A stretch of 64,000 nt of DNA, taken from positions 5,446,001-5,510,000 of the forward strand of contig NZ_JALRMO010000001.1 of NCBI RefSeq assembly GCF_023276405.1, given 5' to 3'. The notes under the pieces were generated by a model. That model was not told where the DNA came from and made no database searches. It saw nothing but the letters and a program-made list of their open reading frames with translations. Every line of letters begins with the position of its first letter. The first letter of the stretch is position 1. Made by a program: the position numbers and the translations under genes. This DNA comes from Paenibacillus hamazuiensis. Its GTDB lineage: Bacteria; Bacillota; Bacilli; Paenibacillales; NBRC-103111. Positions 1-8,967 of this stretch are shown piece after piece.

Positions 1-220
1 GGCGTAGGTCCGCGCCGCGACGACATGATTGTACGCTAGCCACATAAGGGGCACCCTGGGAACTACAGCAAGCGAGCGGCGGCGTAACGGGCCTGTCTGA
101 TCGCCCGCTTCGGTCACTTGGACCGAGCCGCCGACGCCGCCCCGGCCCCGGCCCGACAGATCCGGATGGATCTCCCATGTCAATGCTGGATAAGCCCGCC
201 TTGGCTTGCTATAATTAGGC
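1..220. other. window edge, no confident gene
   Basis: GC-rich stretch at the window edge. Frame 1 is open from base 1 to a TAG at 37-39, so the last dozen codons of an upstream plus-strand gene may be present, but this is too short to identify. The rest shows no ORF with a ribosome binding site. A TATAAT-like hexamer at 210-215 precedes the GH105 gene but lacks a clear -35 partner. Confidence 0.4.
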
Positions 221-235
221 GGGAGGTGTTGGATT

Positions 236-1342
236 TTGTCTTACGCATTGGTGGAAAAACTGAAAGAGCAATATATGTCGTCCGAAAAATGGTATTCTCT
301 CCGGTGGCATTATATTGAAGCATGCATTCTCAAATCTTATTTGGACAGCTGCGGGCAGACCGCCAGCGAAACCGATTACAAGTTCGTCAAACAGTTCATC
401 GACCGGCTGTATGACGCCGACGGCAGCATCCCGGAAATCGATGTCTCCTATTACAGCATCGACCAAATTCGGATGGCGTCCATCCTGTTCGAACTATACC
501 AAAAAGAAAACGATCCGAAATACAAACGGGTGCTCGATCTCATTTTCAACCAGTTGAAAACGTACCCAAGAACGAAATCGGGCAGCTTTTGGCATAAGGA
601 AAACTACCCGAACCAAATTTGGCTCGACGGGCTTTATATGGGCCAGCCTTTTTATATCCAGTATATTAAGGAGTTCGAAGACGGCAAGGACTACTCGGAC
701 ACGCTGAACCAATTCGCCAACGTGCGAAAATTCGTCTACGACGAAGAAAAACGCCTATACGCCCACGCTTACGACGAAAGCCGGGAAATTTTCTGGTGCG
801 ACAAAACGACCGGCCGCTCTCCGAATGTATGGGGACGCGCCGTCGGCTGGTTTGTGATGGCCCTGGTCGACGTGCTGGAGCTGCTGGAGGGCGAACCCGC
901 GGATACGGCGCAGCTGAAGCGGCTGCTCAAGGAAACGATCGACGATATGCTGCCCCACCAGCATGAAAGCGGCATGTGGTACCAGGTTGTGGATAAGGGC
1001 GACCATCCGGAAAATTACCTGGAGTCCAGCGGAACGCTGATGATCGCTTACGCCGCTTTAAAAGCAGTGCGCCTCGGCTACCTGGCGCAAGAGTATGCAG
1101 CGATCGGCAAAAAAGCGTTTGACGGTACGCTGCAAAAGTACTTGCGCGAGCAGGACGGCGAAGTGCTGCTCGGCGGCATCTGCAAAAGTGCAGGCCTCGG
1201 CAAGCATCCGGACACCGGCGTGATCCGCGACGGCAGCTTCGATTATTACATTCACGGCGAAGCGGTCGTGGACAACAACGGCCACGGCGTGGCGCCGCTG
1301 CTTATGGCTTTTAACGAAATCAAGCTGTACACCAAGGGGTAA
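236..1342 (+). CDS. GH105 unsaturated rhamnogalacturonyl hydrolase-type glycosidase
   Basis: 368-residue cytoplasmic enzyme of the YteR/YesR family (GH105), which hydrolyses the unsaturated uronic acid that polysaccharide lyases leave at the non-reducing end of pectin or related fragments. Family signatures visible are the IWLDGLYMGQPF block, whose Asp131 corresponds to the catalytic Asp, a GRAVGWF block, and the C-terminal HGEAVVDNNGHG block. No signal peptide, full family length. The start is TTG at 236, chosen because GGGAGGTG at 221-228 sits at proper distance and the upstream frame has no better start. The gene stands alone and ends in a strong terminator. The exact substrate (rhamnogalacturonan, ulvan or another uronide) cannot be decided from sequence, and no lyase or transporter gene is adjacent. 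Confidence 0.9.
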   Translation: MSYALVEKLKEQYMSSEKWYSLRWHYIEACILKSYLDSCGQTASETDYKFVKQFIDRLYDADGSIPEIDVSYYSIDQIRMASILFELYQKENDPKYKRVLDLIFNQLKTYPRTKSGSFWHKENYPNQIWLDGLYMGQPFYIQYIKEFEDGKDYSDTLNQFANVRKFVYDEEKRLYAHAYDESREIFWCDKTTGRSPNVWGRAVGWFVMALVDVLELLEGEPADTAQLKRLLKETIDDMLPHQHESGMWYQVVDKGDHPENYLESSGTLMIAYAALKAVRLGYLAQEYAAIGKKAFDGTLQKYLREQDGEVLLGGICKSAGLGKHPDTGVIRDGSFDYYIHGEAVVDNNGHGVAPLLMAFNEIKLYTKG

Positions 1343-1382
1343 ACGACAGAAAGTTGTCTGCCCCGGAAAACAGCTATCAATG

Positions 1383-1433
1383 AAAGGGATGTTCCCCTCC
1401 CGGCACAATCGCCGGATGGGAACATCCCTTTTT
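1383..1433. terminator. bidirectional intrinsic terminator
   Basis: Inverted repeat with arms AAAGGGATGTTCCC and GGGAACATCCCTTT, with an inner CCGGC/GCCGG pairing, followed by a T run. It ends the GH105 transcript on the plus strand. The A run on its other flank could also end the convergent metal-transport operon. Confidence 0.85.
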
Positions 1434-1514
1434 CATCATCGCTTGTTCAATTCGCGTAAAGAACTGTACATGCATCATGGTGCTGTAAGCAGTCGGTCGC
1501 AACCGAAAACAGGC

Positions 1515-2405
1515 TCACACCTCCGCAGCCACCTCTCCCAGACCGCGTTTTTGCCGCAGCTTGCGCAGCACCACCCCATGGGTAGGAGAAAATAAAATCG
1601 CCAGGAGCAGGAACGCTCCCGCCACCGTAATCATGCTGGCTGCGATCGAGGCGTCCAGCAGCATGGCCAGGTAGTACCCCGCTACCGCGCTGGCGGAGCC
1701 GATCAGAACGCTGTAGACGATCATTCGGCTCAGCTTTTCCGTCAGCAAATATGCGGTGAGCGGTGGGACGACAAGCATGCCGACAACGAGAATGGCGCCA
1801 ACGCTTTCGAAGGAAGCGACGGTCGTCACCGAGACAAGCCCCATCAGCAAGTAATGAAAGAGCGCAACCGGAATGCCGACGGCCGCAGCCAGCCCCGGAT
1901 CGAACGAGCATACCTTGAACTGCTTGTAAAACAAACCGATGACGAGCACGTTAAGCGCAAACGCAAAGCCGACCAGCCAGACCGCTTTCGGGCCGATATC
2001 CGTTCCGAACCATTCGATCGTATTCCAAGGCACATAAGCGATTTCCCCGTACAACACACAGTCTAGATCGAGGTCGATATTGCGGGTGTACAAGCTGACC
2101 ATCGTTATCCCTATAGCGAACAATGCCGTAAAAACGACTCCGATCGAAGCATCCGACTGTACCCCGCTTTGGTGGAACAGCTGGATCAGGAAGACGGTGA
2201 GCAGCCCGATCACGGCCGCACCGAGCATCATCGCCACCGATTCACGGCTTCCGCTGACGAGAAAGGCGATGACGATCCCGGGCAGCACCGAGTGACTGAT
2301 CGCATCGCCGATCATCGCCATTTTGCGCAGCACGAGGAAACAGCCGACCACACCGCAGGCGCTCGCCACGAGCACTCCCGTTAAAATCACAAAAAACGTA
2401 TTCAT
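1515..2405 (-). CDS. metal ABC transporter permease (ZnuB/MntD type), last gene of operon
   Basis: 296-residue polytopic membrane protein of the ABC-3 permease family that carries divalent metals (Mn, Zn or Fe) across the membrane. The conserved N-terminal GCFLVLRKMAMIGDAISHSVLPG block and the later TVASFESVGAILVVGMLVVPPLTAY block are typical. The ATG at 2405 is chosen over the longer open frame because it overlaps the upstream permease stop as ATGA, a normal translational coupling. The C-terminus extends past the last helix into a short cytoplasmic tail (LRKLRQKRGLGEVAAEV). It is the second of two paralogous permeases, as in mntABCD-type operons, and probably forms a heterodimer with the preceding gene product. 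Confidence 0.92.
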   Translation of the reverse strand: MNTFFVILTGVLVASACGVVGCFLVLRKMAMIGDAISHSVLPGIVIAFLVSGSRESVAMMLGAAVIGLLTVFLIQLFHQSGVQSDASIGVVFTALFAIGITMVSLYTRNIDLDLDCVLYGEIAYVPWNTIEWFGTDIGPKAVWLVGFAFALNVLVIGLFYKQFKVCSFDPGLAAAVGIPVALFHYLLMGLVSVTTVASFESVGAILVVGMLVVPPLTAYLLTEKLSRMIVYSVLIGSASAVAGYYLAMLLDASIAASMITVAGAFLLLAILFSPTHGVVLRKLRQKRGLGEVAAEV

Positions 2406-3331
2406 GCCGTCTCCCCCTTGCCGGATCCGACCGCGCTTTCGGTTATGACCCTTTTTTTCACCGACAGGCGAATAAGCAGCTTGGACAGCAGCCCTCTCCG
2501 GGGGGCAAAAACGACGGATACGGCGAACAAACCGGTCGCGCACAGCACGCTGAGCGGCCCTGTCGGCAGGTTGGCTCCCTGCGCGCTGATCCATGTGCCG
2601 GCGAAGCCGGAAACCGCCCCGAACACCCCCGCCAAACCTACCATTACGCCAAGCCTCTCCGTCCAGTAACGTGCCGATACGGCCGGCGTAATGAGCAGCG
2701 CCGCCATCAGGACAACCCCGACCGCCTGAATGCCGACGACGACGGCTACGACGATCAGCAGCATGATCGCCTGATCCAGCAGCGCCACCGGAAAGCCGAG
2801 TCCGCGGGCGAAGCCAGGGTCAAAGCTGATCAGTTTGAACTCTTTAAACAAGAGCGTGCAGGCGCCGACCAGCAAAGCGGAGATGACGGTCATCGTATAC
2901 ACGTCGGATAATACCATCGTGGCCGCTTGACCGAACAAAAATTTGTCAAGACCGCTTTGATTTCCGCTGCCGCTGTGCTGAATTTCGGTGAGCAGCATGA
3001 TCCCGACACCGAAAAATACGGACAGCGTCGCAGCAATCGCCGAATCCTGCTTGATGCGCGTGTAGCGGGTCATGAAGCCGATCGTAAGCGTAGCCGCCAC
3101 TCCGGCTACCGCGGCACCGAGCAGGAAACCGAATATCGACTTCGAGCCGGTCAGCATAAAAGCGATGCATACGCCCGGCAGCGCCGCATGCGCCAGCGCG
3201 TCGCCCATAAGCGATTGCTTGCGTAAGTATGCGAAGCAGCCGATTACGCCGCTGCTCAGCCCGAGCAGCATGCAGCCGAGCAAAATCCACCTGGCGTTCG
3301 GATCGGAAAACATCAAGAGCCAGTTGTTCAT
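2402..3331 (-). CDS. metal ABC transporter permease (ZnuB/MntC type)
   Basis: 309-residue ABC-3 family permease with about eight to nine membrane segments. The signature block GCFAYLRKQSLMGDALAHAALPG is near the N-terminus, with the IQAVGVVLMAALLITPA helix later. The start ATG at 3331 is preceded by GAGGTG lying in the end of the ATPase gene, five bases after its stop; a longer open frame upstream only reads back through the ATPase. The partner of the following permease in the metal uptake operon. Nothing in the sequence distinguishes manganese from zinc; the binding protein points to the manganese/iron type. Confidence 0.92.
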   Translation of the reverse strand: MNNWLLMFSDPNARWILLGCMLLGLSSGVIGCFAYLRKQSLMGDALAHAALPGVCIAFMLTGSKSIFGFLLGAAVAGVAATLTIGFMTRYTRIKQDSAIAATLSVFFGVGIMLLTEIQHSGSGNQSGLDKFLFGQAATMVLSDVYTMTVISALLVGACTLLFKEFKLISFDPGFARGLGFPVALLDQAIMLLIVVAVVVGIQAVGVVLMAALLITPAVSARYWTERLGVMVGLAGVFGAVSGFAGTWISAQGANLPTGPLSVLCATGLFAVSVVFAPRRGLLSKLLIRLSVKKRVITESAVGSGKGETA

Positions 3332-3336
3332 CGCCG

Positions 3337-4098
3337 TCACCTCGAAGGGATCAGCATCGGCTGATCGTCGCGGTCCAAAACAGCCAGCTTGCCGCCGTAC
3401 GTCCGCTGCAGGTTTTGTGTGGTAAACACTTTTTCGGTCGGTCCGAATTCGATCAAGTGAACGTTCAGCAGCATGACCCAATCGAAGTATTCCTTGACCG
3501 TAGCCAGATCGTGGTGAACGACGAGCACCGTTTTTCCCTGCCTTTTCAGCTCGCCGAGCAGCGCAACGATCGCTTTCTCGGTAGCGGCGTCGACCCCGAC
3601 GAACGGCTCATCCATGAAATACAGCTGCGCATCCTGGGCCAGCGCTCTCGCCAAAAAGATACGCTGCTGCTGTCCGCCGGAAAGCTGGCTGATTTGCCGC
3701 CCGGCGTAATCCGCCATCCCGACCTTGGCCAAACATTCGAGTGCGATCCGCTTCTCTTCCGCCCCAGGCCGCCGGAACCAGCCCAAATGGCCGTATCTGC
3801 CCATCATGACGACATCAAGCGCATTCGTCGGGAAATCCCAATCGACCGATTCCCGCTGCGGCACATAACCGACGAGTTTTCTCTGCTCTTTGTACGATTT
3901 GCCATAAATCGATACATCTCCGGTCAGCCGGGGAATGAGGCCCAGCGACGCTTTGATCAGCGTCGATTTTCCCGCTCCGTTCGGACCGATGATGCCGATC
4001 AGCTTTCCTTCCGGCACTTCGAAGGTAACGCCGCGCAGCACCGGCTTCTTCTGATAGGCGACGGACAAGTCGCTGACCGCTAACGGTAAAGATTTCAT
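3337..4098 (-). CDS. metal ABC transporter ATP-binding protein
   Basis: 253-residue cytoplasmic ATPase that drives the metal importer. Walker A is GPNGAGKST, the ABC signature is LSGGQQQR, Walker B with the catalytic Glu is LYFMDEPF, and the switch His lies in VVHHD. The YVPQRESVDWDFPTNALDVVMMGRYG Q-loop region is characteristic of the Mn/Zn/Fe (MntB/ZnuC/TroB) subgroup. The start ATG has AGGAGAGG four to five bases upstream. It sits between the binding protein gene (25-base gap) and the first permease gene (5-base gap), so all four genes are probably co-transcribed. Confidence 0.95.
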   Translation of the reverse strand: MKSLPLAVSDLSVAYQKKPVLRGVTFEVPEGKLIGIIGPNGAGKSTLIKASLGLIPRLTGDVSIYGKSYKEQRKLVGYVPQRESVDWDFPTNALDVVMMGRYGHLGWFRRPGAEEKRIALECLAKVGMADYAGRQISQLSGGQQQRIFLARALAQDAQLYFMDEPFVGVDAATEKAIVALLGELKRQGKTVLVVHHDLATVKEYFDWVMLLNVHLIEFGPTEKVFTTQNLQRTYGGKLAVLDRDDQPMLIPSR

Positions 4099-4122
4099 TT
4101 CGCCTCTCCTCCTGCATATCGA

Positions 4123-5091
4123 TTATTTCAATGCTTTGACGATCGTATCGACGTTATGGCGCACCATCCCGACGTACGTACCTTCCGGCGTACCTTCCTC
4201 GCCCATCGCGTCGGAAAACAGCTCCCCGCCGATCGTAATCGTGTGTCCTTTTTCCTTCGCCCCTTGAATGACCGCATCGATCGCTTTGCGCGGTACGCTG
4301 GATTCGATGAAAACCGCCTTGATTTTATTGGCGACCAAAAAATCTCTCAGCTCGGTCACATCTTTTGTTCCGGCTTCCGAGGCGGTGCTCATTCCTTGCA
4401 AACCCGTTACTTTGATCGCATACGCGTCGCCGAAATAGCCAAATGCGTCATGGGCCGTTACAAGCACCCGCTGCCCCTCGGGAATGGAGGCGATCTGCTG
4501 CCTCGCGTAAGCGTCCAGCTCCATCAGCTGCTTTAAGTAATCCTCCGTGTTTTTTCTGTAAGCGTCGGCATGGGCCGGATCAACCTTGATCAGTTCGTCC
4601 CTGACCGTTTCCGTCGCCGTCATCCAGTGCTGCACATCAAACCAGATATGCGGATCGTGCTCGGTTCCCTGTTCGGGGTCGCCCGCTCTGAGCTTTGAAA
4701 CGGGTATGTTTTTCGACACCGCGACAGTCGGCTTGTTTTTGGCCATCTTTTCAAAAATTTCAGCCATTTTTCCTTCCAGATGCAGCCCATTGTAAAAAAT
4801 AATGTCCGCCTGCTCGAGTTTGCCGATATCTCCTTGCGACGCTTTGTACAGATGGGGATCGACACCCGCCTTCATGATTCCCGTTACCGTCACATGCTCG
4901 CCGCCGACCTGCTTCACAATGTCCGTGATCATGCCTATCGTAGTAGTCGCCTTCACCGTTCCCCCCGAAGGGGCCTGGCTTGTCGCCGCCTGCTTCGCTC
5001 CGCATGCGCTGAGTGAAATCGCTGCGACAAACGCGAACAAAACCGTGCCAAACCTCCTCATCGCTCTGTGCCAAATTCGTTTGCGATTCAT
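4123..5091 (-). CDS. metal ABC transporter substrate-binding lipoprotein (TroA/MntA type)
   Basis: 322-residue cluster A-I binding lipoprotein that captures Mn, Zn or Fe outside the membrane. It has a positively charged start, a hydrophobic stretch and a lipobox LSAC near residue 30. Metal ligand regions are recognisable: GLHLEGKM, EHDPHIWFDV, AVFIESSVP and LFSDAMG, supplying two His, one Glu and one Asp. The Asp in the last block and the lack of a His-rich loop favour the Mn/Fe (TroA, PsaA, MntA) group over ZnuA. The ATG at 5091 is chosen because AAGGAG lies eight bases upstream; the frame also opens from a TTG at 5124 without such a site. First gene of the operon, behind a long repeat-bearing intergenic region. 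Confidence 0.93.
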   Translation of the reverse strand: MNRKRIWHRAMRRFGTVLFAFVAAISLSACGAKQAATSQAPSGGTVKATTTIGMITDIVKQVGGEHVTVTGIMKAGVDPHLYKASQGDIGKLEQADIIFYNGLHLEGKMAEIFEKMAKNKPTVAVSKNIPVSKLRAGDPEQGTEHDPHIWFDVQHWMTATETVRDELIKVDPAHADAYRKNTEDYLKQLMELDAYARQQIASIPEGQRVLVTAHDAFGYFGDAYAIKVTGLQGMSTASEAGTKDVTELRDFLVANKIKAVFIESSVPRKAIDAVIQGAKEKGHTITIGGELFSDAMGEEGTPEGTYVGMVRHNVDTIVKALK

Positions 5092-5117
5092 TCCATTCGC
5101 TCCTTTTTGTTTTATGT

Positions 5118-5134
5118 AGGACAAACTTTTCCCT
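5118..5134 (-). promoter_or_regulatory. possible metalloregulator operator (weak)
   Basis: A 17-base imperfect inverted repeat (AGGGAAAAGTTTGTCCT on the minus strand, six of eight arm positions pairing) lies 27 bases before the start of the metal-binding lipoprotein gene. Its position suits an MntR- or Fur-type operator, but it does not clearly match either consensus. Confidence 0.25.
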
Positions 5135-5228
5135 TAATACAATTTATTTTCCTTTTACCTACATTATGAATTATACGAAATTATTTTGCATTAGTGCAAC
5201 ATAAAAAGAAAATAATTCCTCTTAAGTA

Positions 5229-5640
5229 GGGCCACCCCCTAAGTTGGGCCACCCCCTAAATCCCCCTTAAAGGGGGACCCCAGGCTTCCGTAGCCGGCTT
5301 TGCTCCGCAAAGCCCTTAAGGCGCTCAGGCGCCCTGGACCCGCCCGGTTTGAGGGACTGCTCGCTGCTAGTTCGCGTTTGTCCGGCATGGATTTATTGCT
5401 TTTAGGTAATAAATCCTATGCAGGACACGCTGCACTTTTGGTGCGGTGCCGCGGGAGGATTTTGCGTGCCTCGTGCTCGCGTTCGATAGCGTGGATTCTG
5501 CCTCGCAGAATCCTACGCTTTCACGCTTTACCTTGAGCGCGGTGCCGTAGGAGTGAATGCGTGCCTAGGACTCGCGTTTGCCCGGCATGGATTTTGCCAG
5601 CGCAAAATCCTATGCCGGGCACGCTAAACTATACTTGTCG
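5229..5640. repeat. intergenic block of related hairpin repeats
   Basis: The 5092-5740 gap holds no ORF with a ribosome binding site. It contains two copies of GGGCCACCCCCTAA (from about 5229 and 5247), a CCCCCTTAAAGGGGG palindrome (5262-5276), a GGCTTTGC/GCAAAGCC hairpin (5296-5314), and three related longer hairpins at 5380-5426, 5488-5519 and 5580-5620. The three share a GGATTYTGC/GCARAATCC-type core with one extra T on the 3' arm, and their lower stems differ but stay paired. Two also share a leader starting GYGCGGTGCCGYRGGAG (5441 and 5537). This looks like a tandem, diverged REP-like element rather than regulatory DNA for either neighbour. Confidence 0.75.
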
Positions 5641-5647
5641 GATCTAC

Positions 5648-5706
5648 AAAAAAAGACGCTCGCCGCATAAAAAGTGCGACTCGCACCTTTTTATGCAGCG
5701 AACGTC
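5648..5706 (-). terminator. intrinsic terminator of the lia operon
   Basis: Long inverted repeat between GACG at 5655 and CGTC at 5706, with paired GCATAAAAA/TTTTTATGC and GTGCGA/TCGCAC segments. On the minus strand it is followed by a run of seven T (5654-5648), 35 bases after the liaR stop. Confidence 0.85.
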
Positions 5707-5740
5707 CATTTTTGAATGATGAACTTTCCGAAACTACCCG

Positions 5741-6394
5741 CTACTCCGCCAGCCCGTGCTTGAACGCGTAAATCGCCGCCTGCGTGCGGTCCTCTACCCC
5801 GAGCTTGGCGAGAATGTTCGTCACGTGAAACTTGACGGTCTTGATGCCGATGAACAACTCGTCGGCGACGTCCTGGTTGGACTTGCCCGCGGCGATGAGC
5901 CTCAGTACCTCCATCTCCCGCTCGGTCAGTTCCTCGTGCGGGAGCGTTTGCGGTTTCGCCGGCTGGCGGAACCGGTTCATGATTTTCGAAGCGACCTGCG
6001 ACTCGAGTACGGATTGGCCTTTGACCGCGGCGCGGATCGCCTGGGCGATTTCGGAGGCGCGGGACGTTTTGAGCAGGTAGCTGAAGGCGCCGGCCTCGAT
6101 GACGGGGTACATTTTTTCATCGTCCAAAAAGCTCGTCAGCACGATCACCTTGCAATCCGGGTACAGCTGCAGCAGTCTGCGCGTCGTCTCGATGCCGTCC
6201 ATTCCTTCCATGACGAGGTCCATCAGCACGACATCCGGCCTGTACTCCTGCGCGAGCCGGATGCCTTCCTGACCGTTGCTCGCTTCCCCGACCACTTCGA
6301 TATCGTCCTCCGTGCCGAGCACGGCGGCAAGCCCGATGCGCACCATCTCATGGTCGTCGACCAGCAGCACCTTAATCTTCGGTTCCAATCGCAT
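5741..6394 (-). CDS. liaR: LiaR-type response regulator (NarL/LuxR family)
   Basis: 217-residue cytoplasmic regulator with an N-terminal receiver domain ([11 protein letters not shown] acidic pocket, phospho-acceptor Asp59 in VVLMDLVM, Lys in LLKTS) and a C-terminal LuxR-type HTH ([27 protein letters not shown] region). In Bacillus, LiaR activates liaIH when cell-wall antibiotics disturb the lipid II cycle. The gene overlaps the sensor kinase gene by 23 bases and is last in the liaI-H-F-S-R order, which makes the assignment firm. A strong terminator follows. Confidence 0.93.
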   Translation of the reverse strand: MRLEPKIKVLLVDDHEMVRIGLAAVLGTEDDIEVVGEASNGQEGIRLAQEYRPDVVLMDLVMEGMDGIETTRRLLQLYPDCKVIVLTSFLDDEKMYPVIEAGAFSYLLKTSRASEIAQAIRAAVKGQSVLESQVASKIMNRFRQPAKPQTLPHEELTEREMEVLRLIAAGKSNQDVADELFIGIKTVKFHVTNILAKLGVEDRTQAAIYAFKHGLAE

Positions 6395-7442
6395 CTCCTC
6401 CTTCAGCCAAAATCGGCACCCGGATTTCGATCCGGGTTCCTTTGTCCGGCGCGGTTATAATATTAAACGATCCGCCGATCTCGTTGACGCGCTCCTTCAT
6501 CGTCACGATGCCGTAGGAGGCGTGTTTTTTCTCGTCGAGCTTGAAGCCGACGCCGTCGTCGCGAATCGACAGCCGGATCGTATCGCCGGGCTGCGTCAGC
6601 TTGATCTCCAGCCGGTTCGCCTTCGAATGGCGCAGCGCGTTCGACATCGCCTCCTGCACTATGCGGAACAGATGGTCCTCGATCCCCTTCGGCAGCCGGA
6701 TATCTTCGGCAAGCTCCCAGCTGATTTCCATCGGCACCTTGGCCCGCAGCTCCTGCAGCAGCTCGACGAGCCCTTCGCTGAGCCGCTTGCCCTCCAGATG
6801 CACCGGCCGCAAATGAAGCAGCAGCGCCCTCATCTCCGATTGCGCGACCGAAGCCATCTCTTCGATCAGATAAATTTGCCGCTGCGCTTTGTCAAAATCT
6901 TTATCGAGCGTCCGGCCGACCGCCGTCGCCGTCATCGAAATCGCAAACAGCTGCTGGCTGACGGCATCATGCAGCTCGCGGGCAAGACGCTGCCGCTCCT
7001 CGACGATCGCCGAATATTTCGCCTTCTGCGCGAGCTGAGCGTTGTTCGAGGACAGCCGCTGCAGCGTGGTGACCTGCTCTTCCCATTTTTTCGTGATCTG
7101 GTTAAGCTGTTCGCCCAGTCGTCCGATTTCGTCTTCCCCTAGCAAGGGTACGGTACGGCTGAGGTTGCCCTTCTCCAGAGACAGCATCACCTCGCGGATT
7201 TGCTCGAGACGCCTGGTCGTCTTGCTGCTTGTCCAATAGCCGTACACCCCGCCGGTCGCCGCCACGATGCCGATCAGCGTCAGACTGAAGCTGACGCCTT
7301 CCTCCCACGAGGCAAAATCCTTCAAGTACCCGCCCGAGTGCAAAAAATAAATAACGACGCCGAACAGCACAAAGCTGAGCAAGATCGACTCGCCCATGCT
7401 GCGCCATATCATATTGGTCAGCCGCCGTTTATACCCTAACAT
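6372..7442 (-). CDS. liaS: LiaS-type sensor histidine kinase
   Basis: 356-residue membrane kinase of the HisKA_3 type. Two membrane segments (about residues 18-35 and 50-68) enclose only about 14 extracellular residues, so it fits the intramembrane-sensing class. A HAMP region follows, then [15 protein letters not shown] with His158 as phosphorylation site, and an ATPase domain with a DDGVGF G1 box. The ATG at 7442 is chosen because AAAGGA is eight bases upstream; an ATG 11 codons earlier has no such site. Lies between liaF and liaR; LiaF normally keeps it inactive. Confidence 0.93.
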   Translation of the reverse strand: MLGYKRRLTNMIWRSMGESILLSFVLFGVVIYFLHSGGYLKDFASWEEGVSFSLTLIGIVAATGGVYGYWTSSKTTRRLEQIREVMLSLEKGNLSRTVPLLGEDEIGRLGEQLNQITKKWEEQVTTLQRLSSNNAQLAQKAKYSAIVEERQRLARELHDAVSQQLFAISMTATAVGRTLDKDFDKAQRQIYLIEEMASVAQSEMRALLLHLRPVHLEGKRLSEGLVELLQELRAKVPMEISWELAEDIRLPKGIEDHLFRIVQEAMSNALRHSKANRLEIKLTQPGDTIRLSIRDDGVGFKLDEKKHASYGIVTMKERVNEIGGSFNIITAPDKGTRIEIRVPILAEGGDAIGTED

Positions 7443-7506
7443 GGCTAAAGTCCTTTCCGAAATCGTGTTCCGCATCGCCCCGGGGACCGGGCCCTGGACT
7501 AACGCA

Positions 7507-8160
7507 TCACACGATTTTGATATCGATATCTCCTACGATATAGCTGATAATGAGTTTCACCTGCTGATCGCAGTATTCGTAGTCCGGCGATTGCCAGACG
7601 ATTTTGTTGGTGACGCCGGCTTCCTTCTGCGGTCCGACGTCCAGCTGTCCGAACAGCACGGAGGCCGTTACCGATACGCCGACCCCTTCCGGCACGATGA
7701 TGTCCACGTCGGCGATAACCCCTTGCAGCACCAGCGTCGTTTCCTTTTGCTCAAAAATGGCGAAGGTGAGATCGATCTGAATCTCGCCGATGACGTTCCA
7801 GATCGCGCAGTCGCGCACGATCCACGGATCTTTGCCCCAGCGGATGCTGTCGATCGGCCTTTGCTTCTGGATGTAGGCCTCGCTGCGGTGCAGCTGTCTC
7901 GACTTGATGTAAAACAGCCCGAGCGAGATCAATATAATCGCGAGAATAAGCGAGAAATGCCCGCCGAACAGCATCACAAGGCCGATCGCCAAAAACACGA
8001 AGCCTTTGCGCGGCGAATCCGAACGGACCCTTTTTACCCCAAGCATCAGAAAAAGGAGAGCGACCACCGTGAAAAAACTGATGTGATTGTCTGCCAGCAA
8101 AAACAGCCCGGCAACGATGAGCACAATGGCGGCAGCGCGGTTCCTGTTGTTTTTTTCCAT
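7507..8160 (-). CDS. liaF: LiaF, negative regulator of LiaSR
   Basis: 217-residue membrane protein with a short charged N-terminus, about four hydrophobic segments in the first 95 residues, and a C-terminal LiaF/toast-rack-like domain (ending VKLIISYIVGDIDIKIV). LiaF inhibits the LiaS kinase until envelope stress relieves it. AAGGAGGTGACCCC stands directly before the ATG. It precedes liaS by 64 bases and follows liaH after an internal terminator, so basal LiaFSR and high-level LiaIH expression can be uncoupled. Confidence 0.92.
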   Translation of the reverse strand: MEKNNRNRAAAIVLIVAGLFLLADNHISFFTVVALLFLMLGVKRVRSDSPRKGFVFLAIGLVMLFGGHFSLILAIILISLGLFYIKSRQLHRSEAYIQKQRPIDSIRWGKDPWIVRDCAIWNVIGEIQIDLTFAIFEQKETTLVLQGVIADVDIIVPEGVGVSVTASVLFGQLDVGPQKEAGVTNKIVWQSPDYEYCDQQVKLIISYIVGDIDIKIV

Positions 8161-8194
8161 GGGGTCACCTCCTTATGTGTATCCGGTATCTGCG

Positions 8195-8231
8195 AAAAAA
8201 GCCATAGGCAGCCGCTCCCGCCCTATGGCTT
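8195..8231 (-). terminator. internal terminator/attenuator between liaH and liaF
   Basis: Arms AAGCCATAGG and CCTATGGCTT with six T following on the minus strand, in the 104-base gap after liaH. In the lia locus such a leaky terminator gives abundant liaIH transcript and limited read-through into the regulatory genes. Confidence 0.85.
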
Positions 8232-8264
8232 ATCCTAGCATATTTGCCGCTTCACGGGCAAAGA

Positions 8265-8936
8265 CTAATTTGCCGCGGCCACTTTCTCGCCGGACCGCGC
8301 CGAGGTGCCCTTCAGCCGCGCGCCAAGCTGGCGCAGCGCTTCTTCGAGCGCATCCGCCGGCGACGTCTTGCCCGGCGCGAACCCCGTGTCGCCGCCGGCA
8401 TTCGGCGCCGCATCCGCTTCGGCGGCCAGCTTCTCCTCCATGCGCCGGAAGCCGGCCTGCGCGGCGGAGGCTCCGCCGGACAACCGCTTCACCGACGCAG
8501 CGTGGGCAGCCCGGGCGGCGAGATCGCCATGCTTCGCGATCATCTGCCGCTTCGTTTCCTTCAGCTCCGCGAGCCGAATGAGCAGCTCATCGGCTCTTGC
8601 CTTCTCCAGCGTAAATTGCTCGGCATATTCGACGGCCTTCTCCTCATAATATATGCGGCTTAAGGTCGCCTGCTTGGCATCCGCGTCGCGTCCGGCCTTC
8701 AGCGCTTCCTGAGCTTGCATTTCCGCTTTCGCCGCGACCATCAGCGCATCCTCGTGCCGCTCCTTCAAGCGGGTCGCCGCCGCCGCCTGACGGGCCGCTG
8801 CAGCTTCAGCGCGGTCGATATCCGCATCCAGATTCCTCATGTAATAATTCAGCATCGTCACCGGGTCTTCCGCGCGATCCATCATGTCGTTCAGCTTGGC
8901 CTTCGTCATTTCCGCCATTCTTCTCCATACGTTCAT
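8265..8936 (-). CDS. liaH: PspA/IM30 family protein LiaH
   Basis: 223-residue, almost wholly alpha-helical coiled-coil protein of the phage-shock PspA family, membrane-associated and ring forming. The N-terminus MNVWRRMAEMTKAKLNDMMD and the DPVTMLNYYMRNLDADI block are diagnostic. The middle is rich in Ala, Glu, Arg and Lys as expected for the long hairpin helix. It protects the membrane under envelope stress. The gene follows the liaI-like gene by 31 bases and has a GGAG site upstream. The last 40 residues are poorly conserved and Gly/Ala-rich. Confidence 0.92.
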   Translation of the reverse strand: MNVWRRMAEMTKAKLNDMMDRAEDPVTMLNYYMRNLDADIDRAEAAAARQAAAATRLKERHEDALMVAAKAEMQAQEALKAGRDADAKQATLSRIYYEEKAVEYAEQFTLEKARADELLIRLAELKETKRQMIAKHGDLAARAAHAASVKRLSGGASAAQAGFRRMEEKLAAEADAAPNAGGDTGFAPGKTSPADALEEALRQLGARLKGTSARSGEKVAAAN

Positions 8937-8967
8937 GCCCGTTCTCTTCTCCTTCTATCGCTGCGCC

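Noticed and set aside
2405-2594. Longer open frame upstream of the second metal permease start
   Set aside because: It only reads back through the first permease gene in another frame; the ATGA overlap at 2405 gives a natural coupled start.
5229-5640. CRISPR array
   Set aside because: The repeats are few, diverged and hairpin-forming, without regular unique spacers or cas genes.
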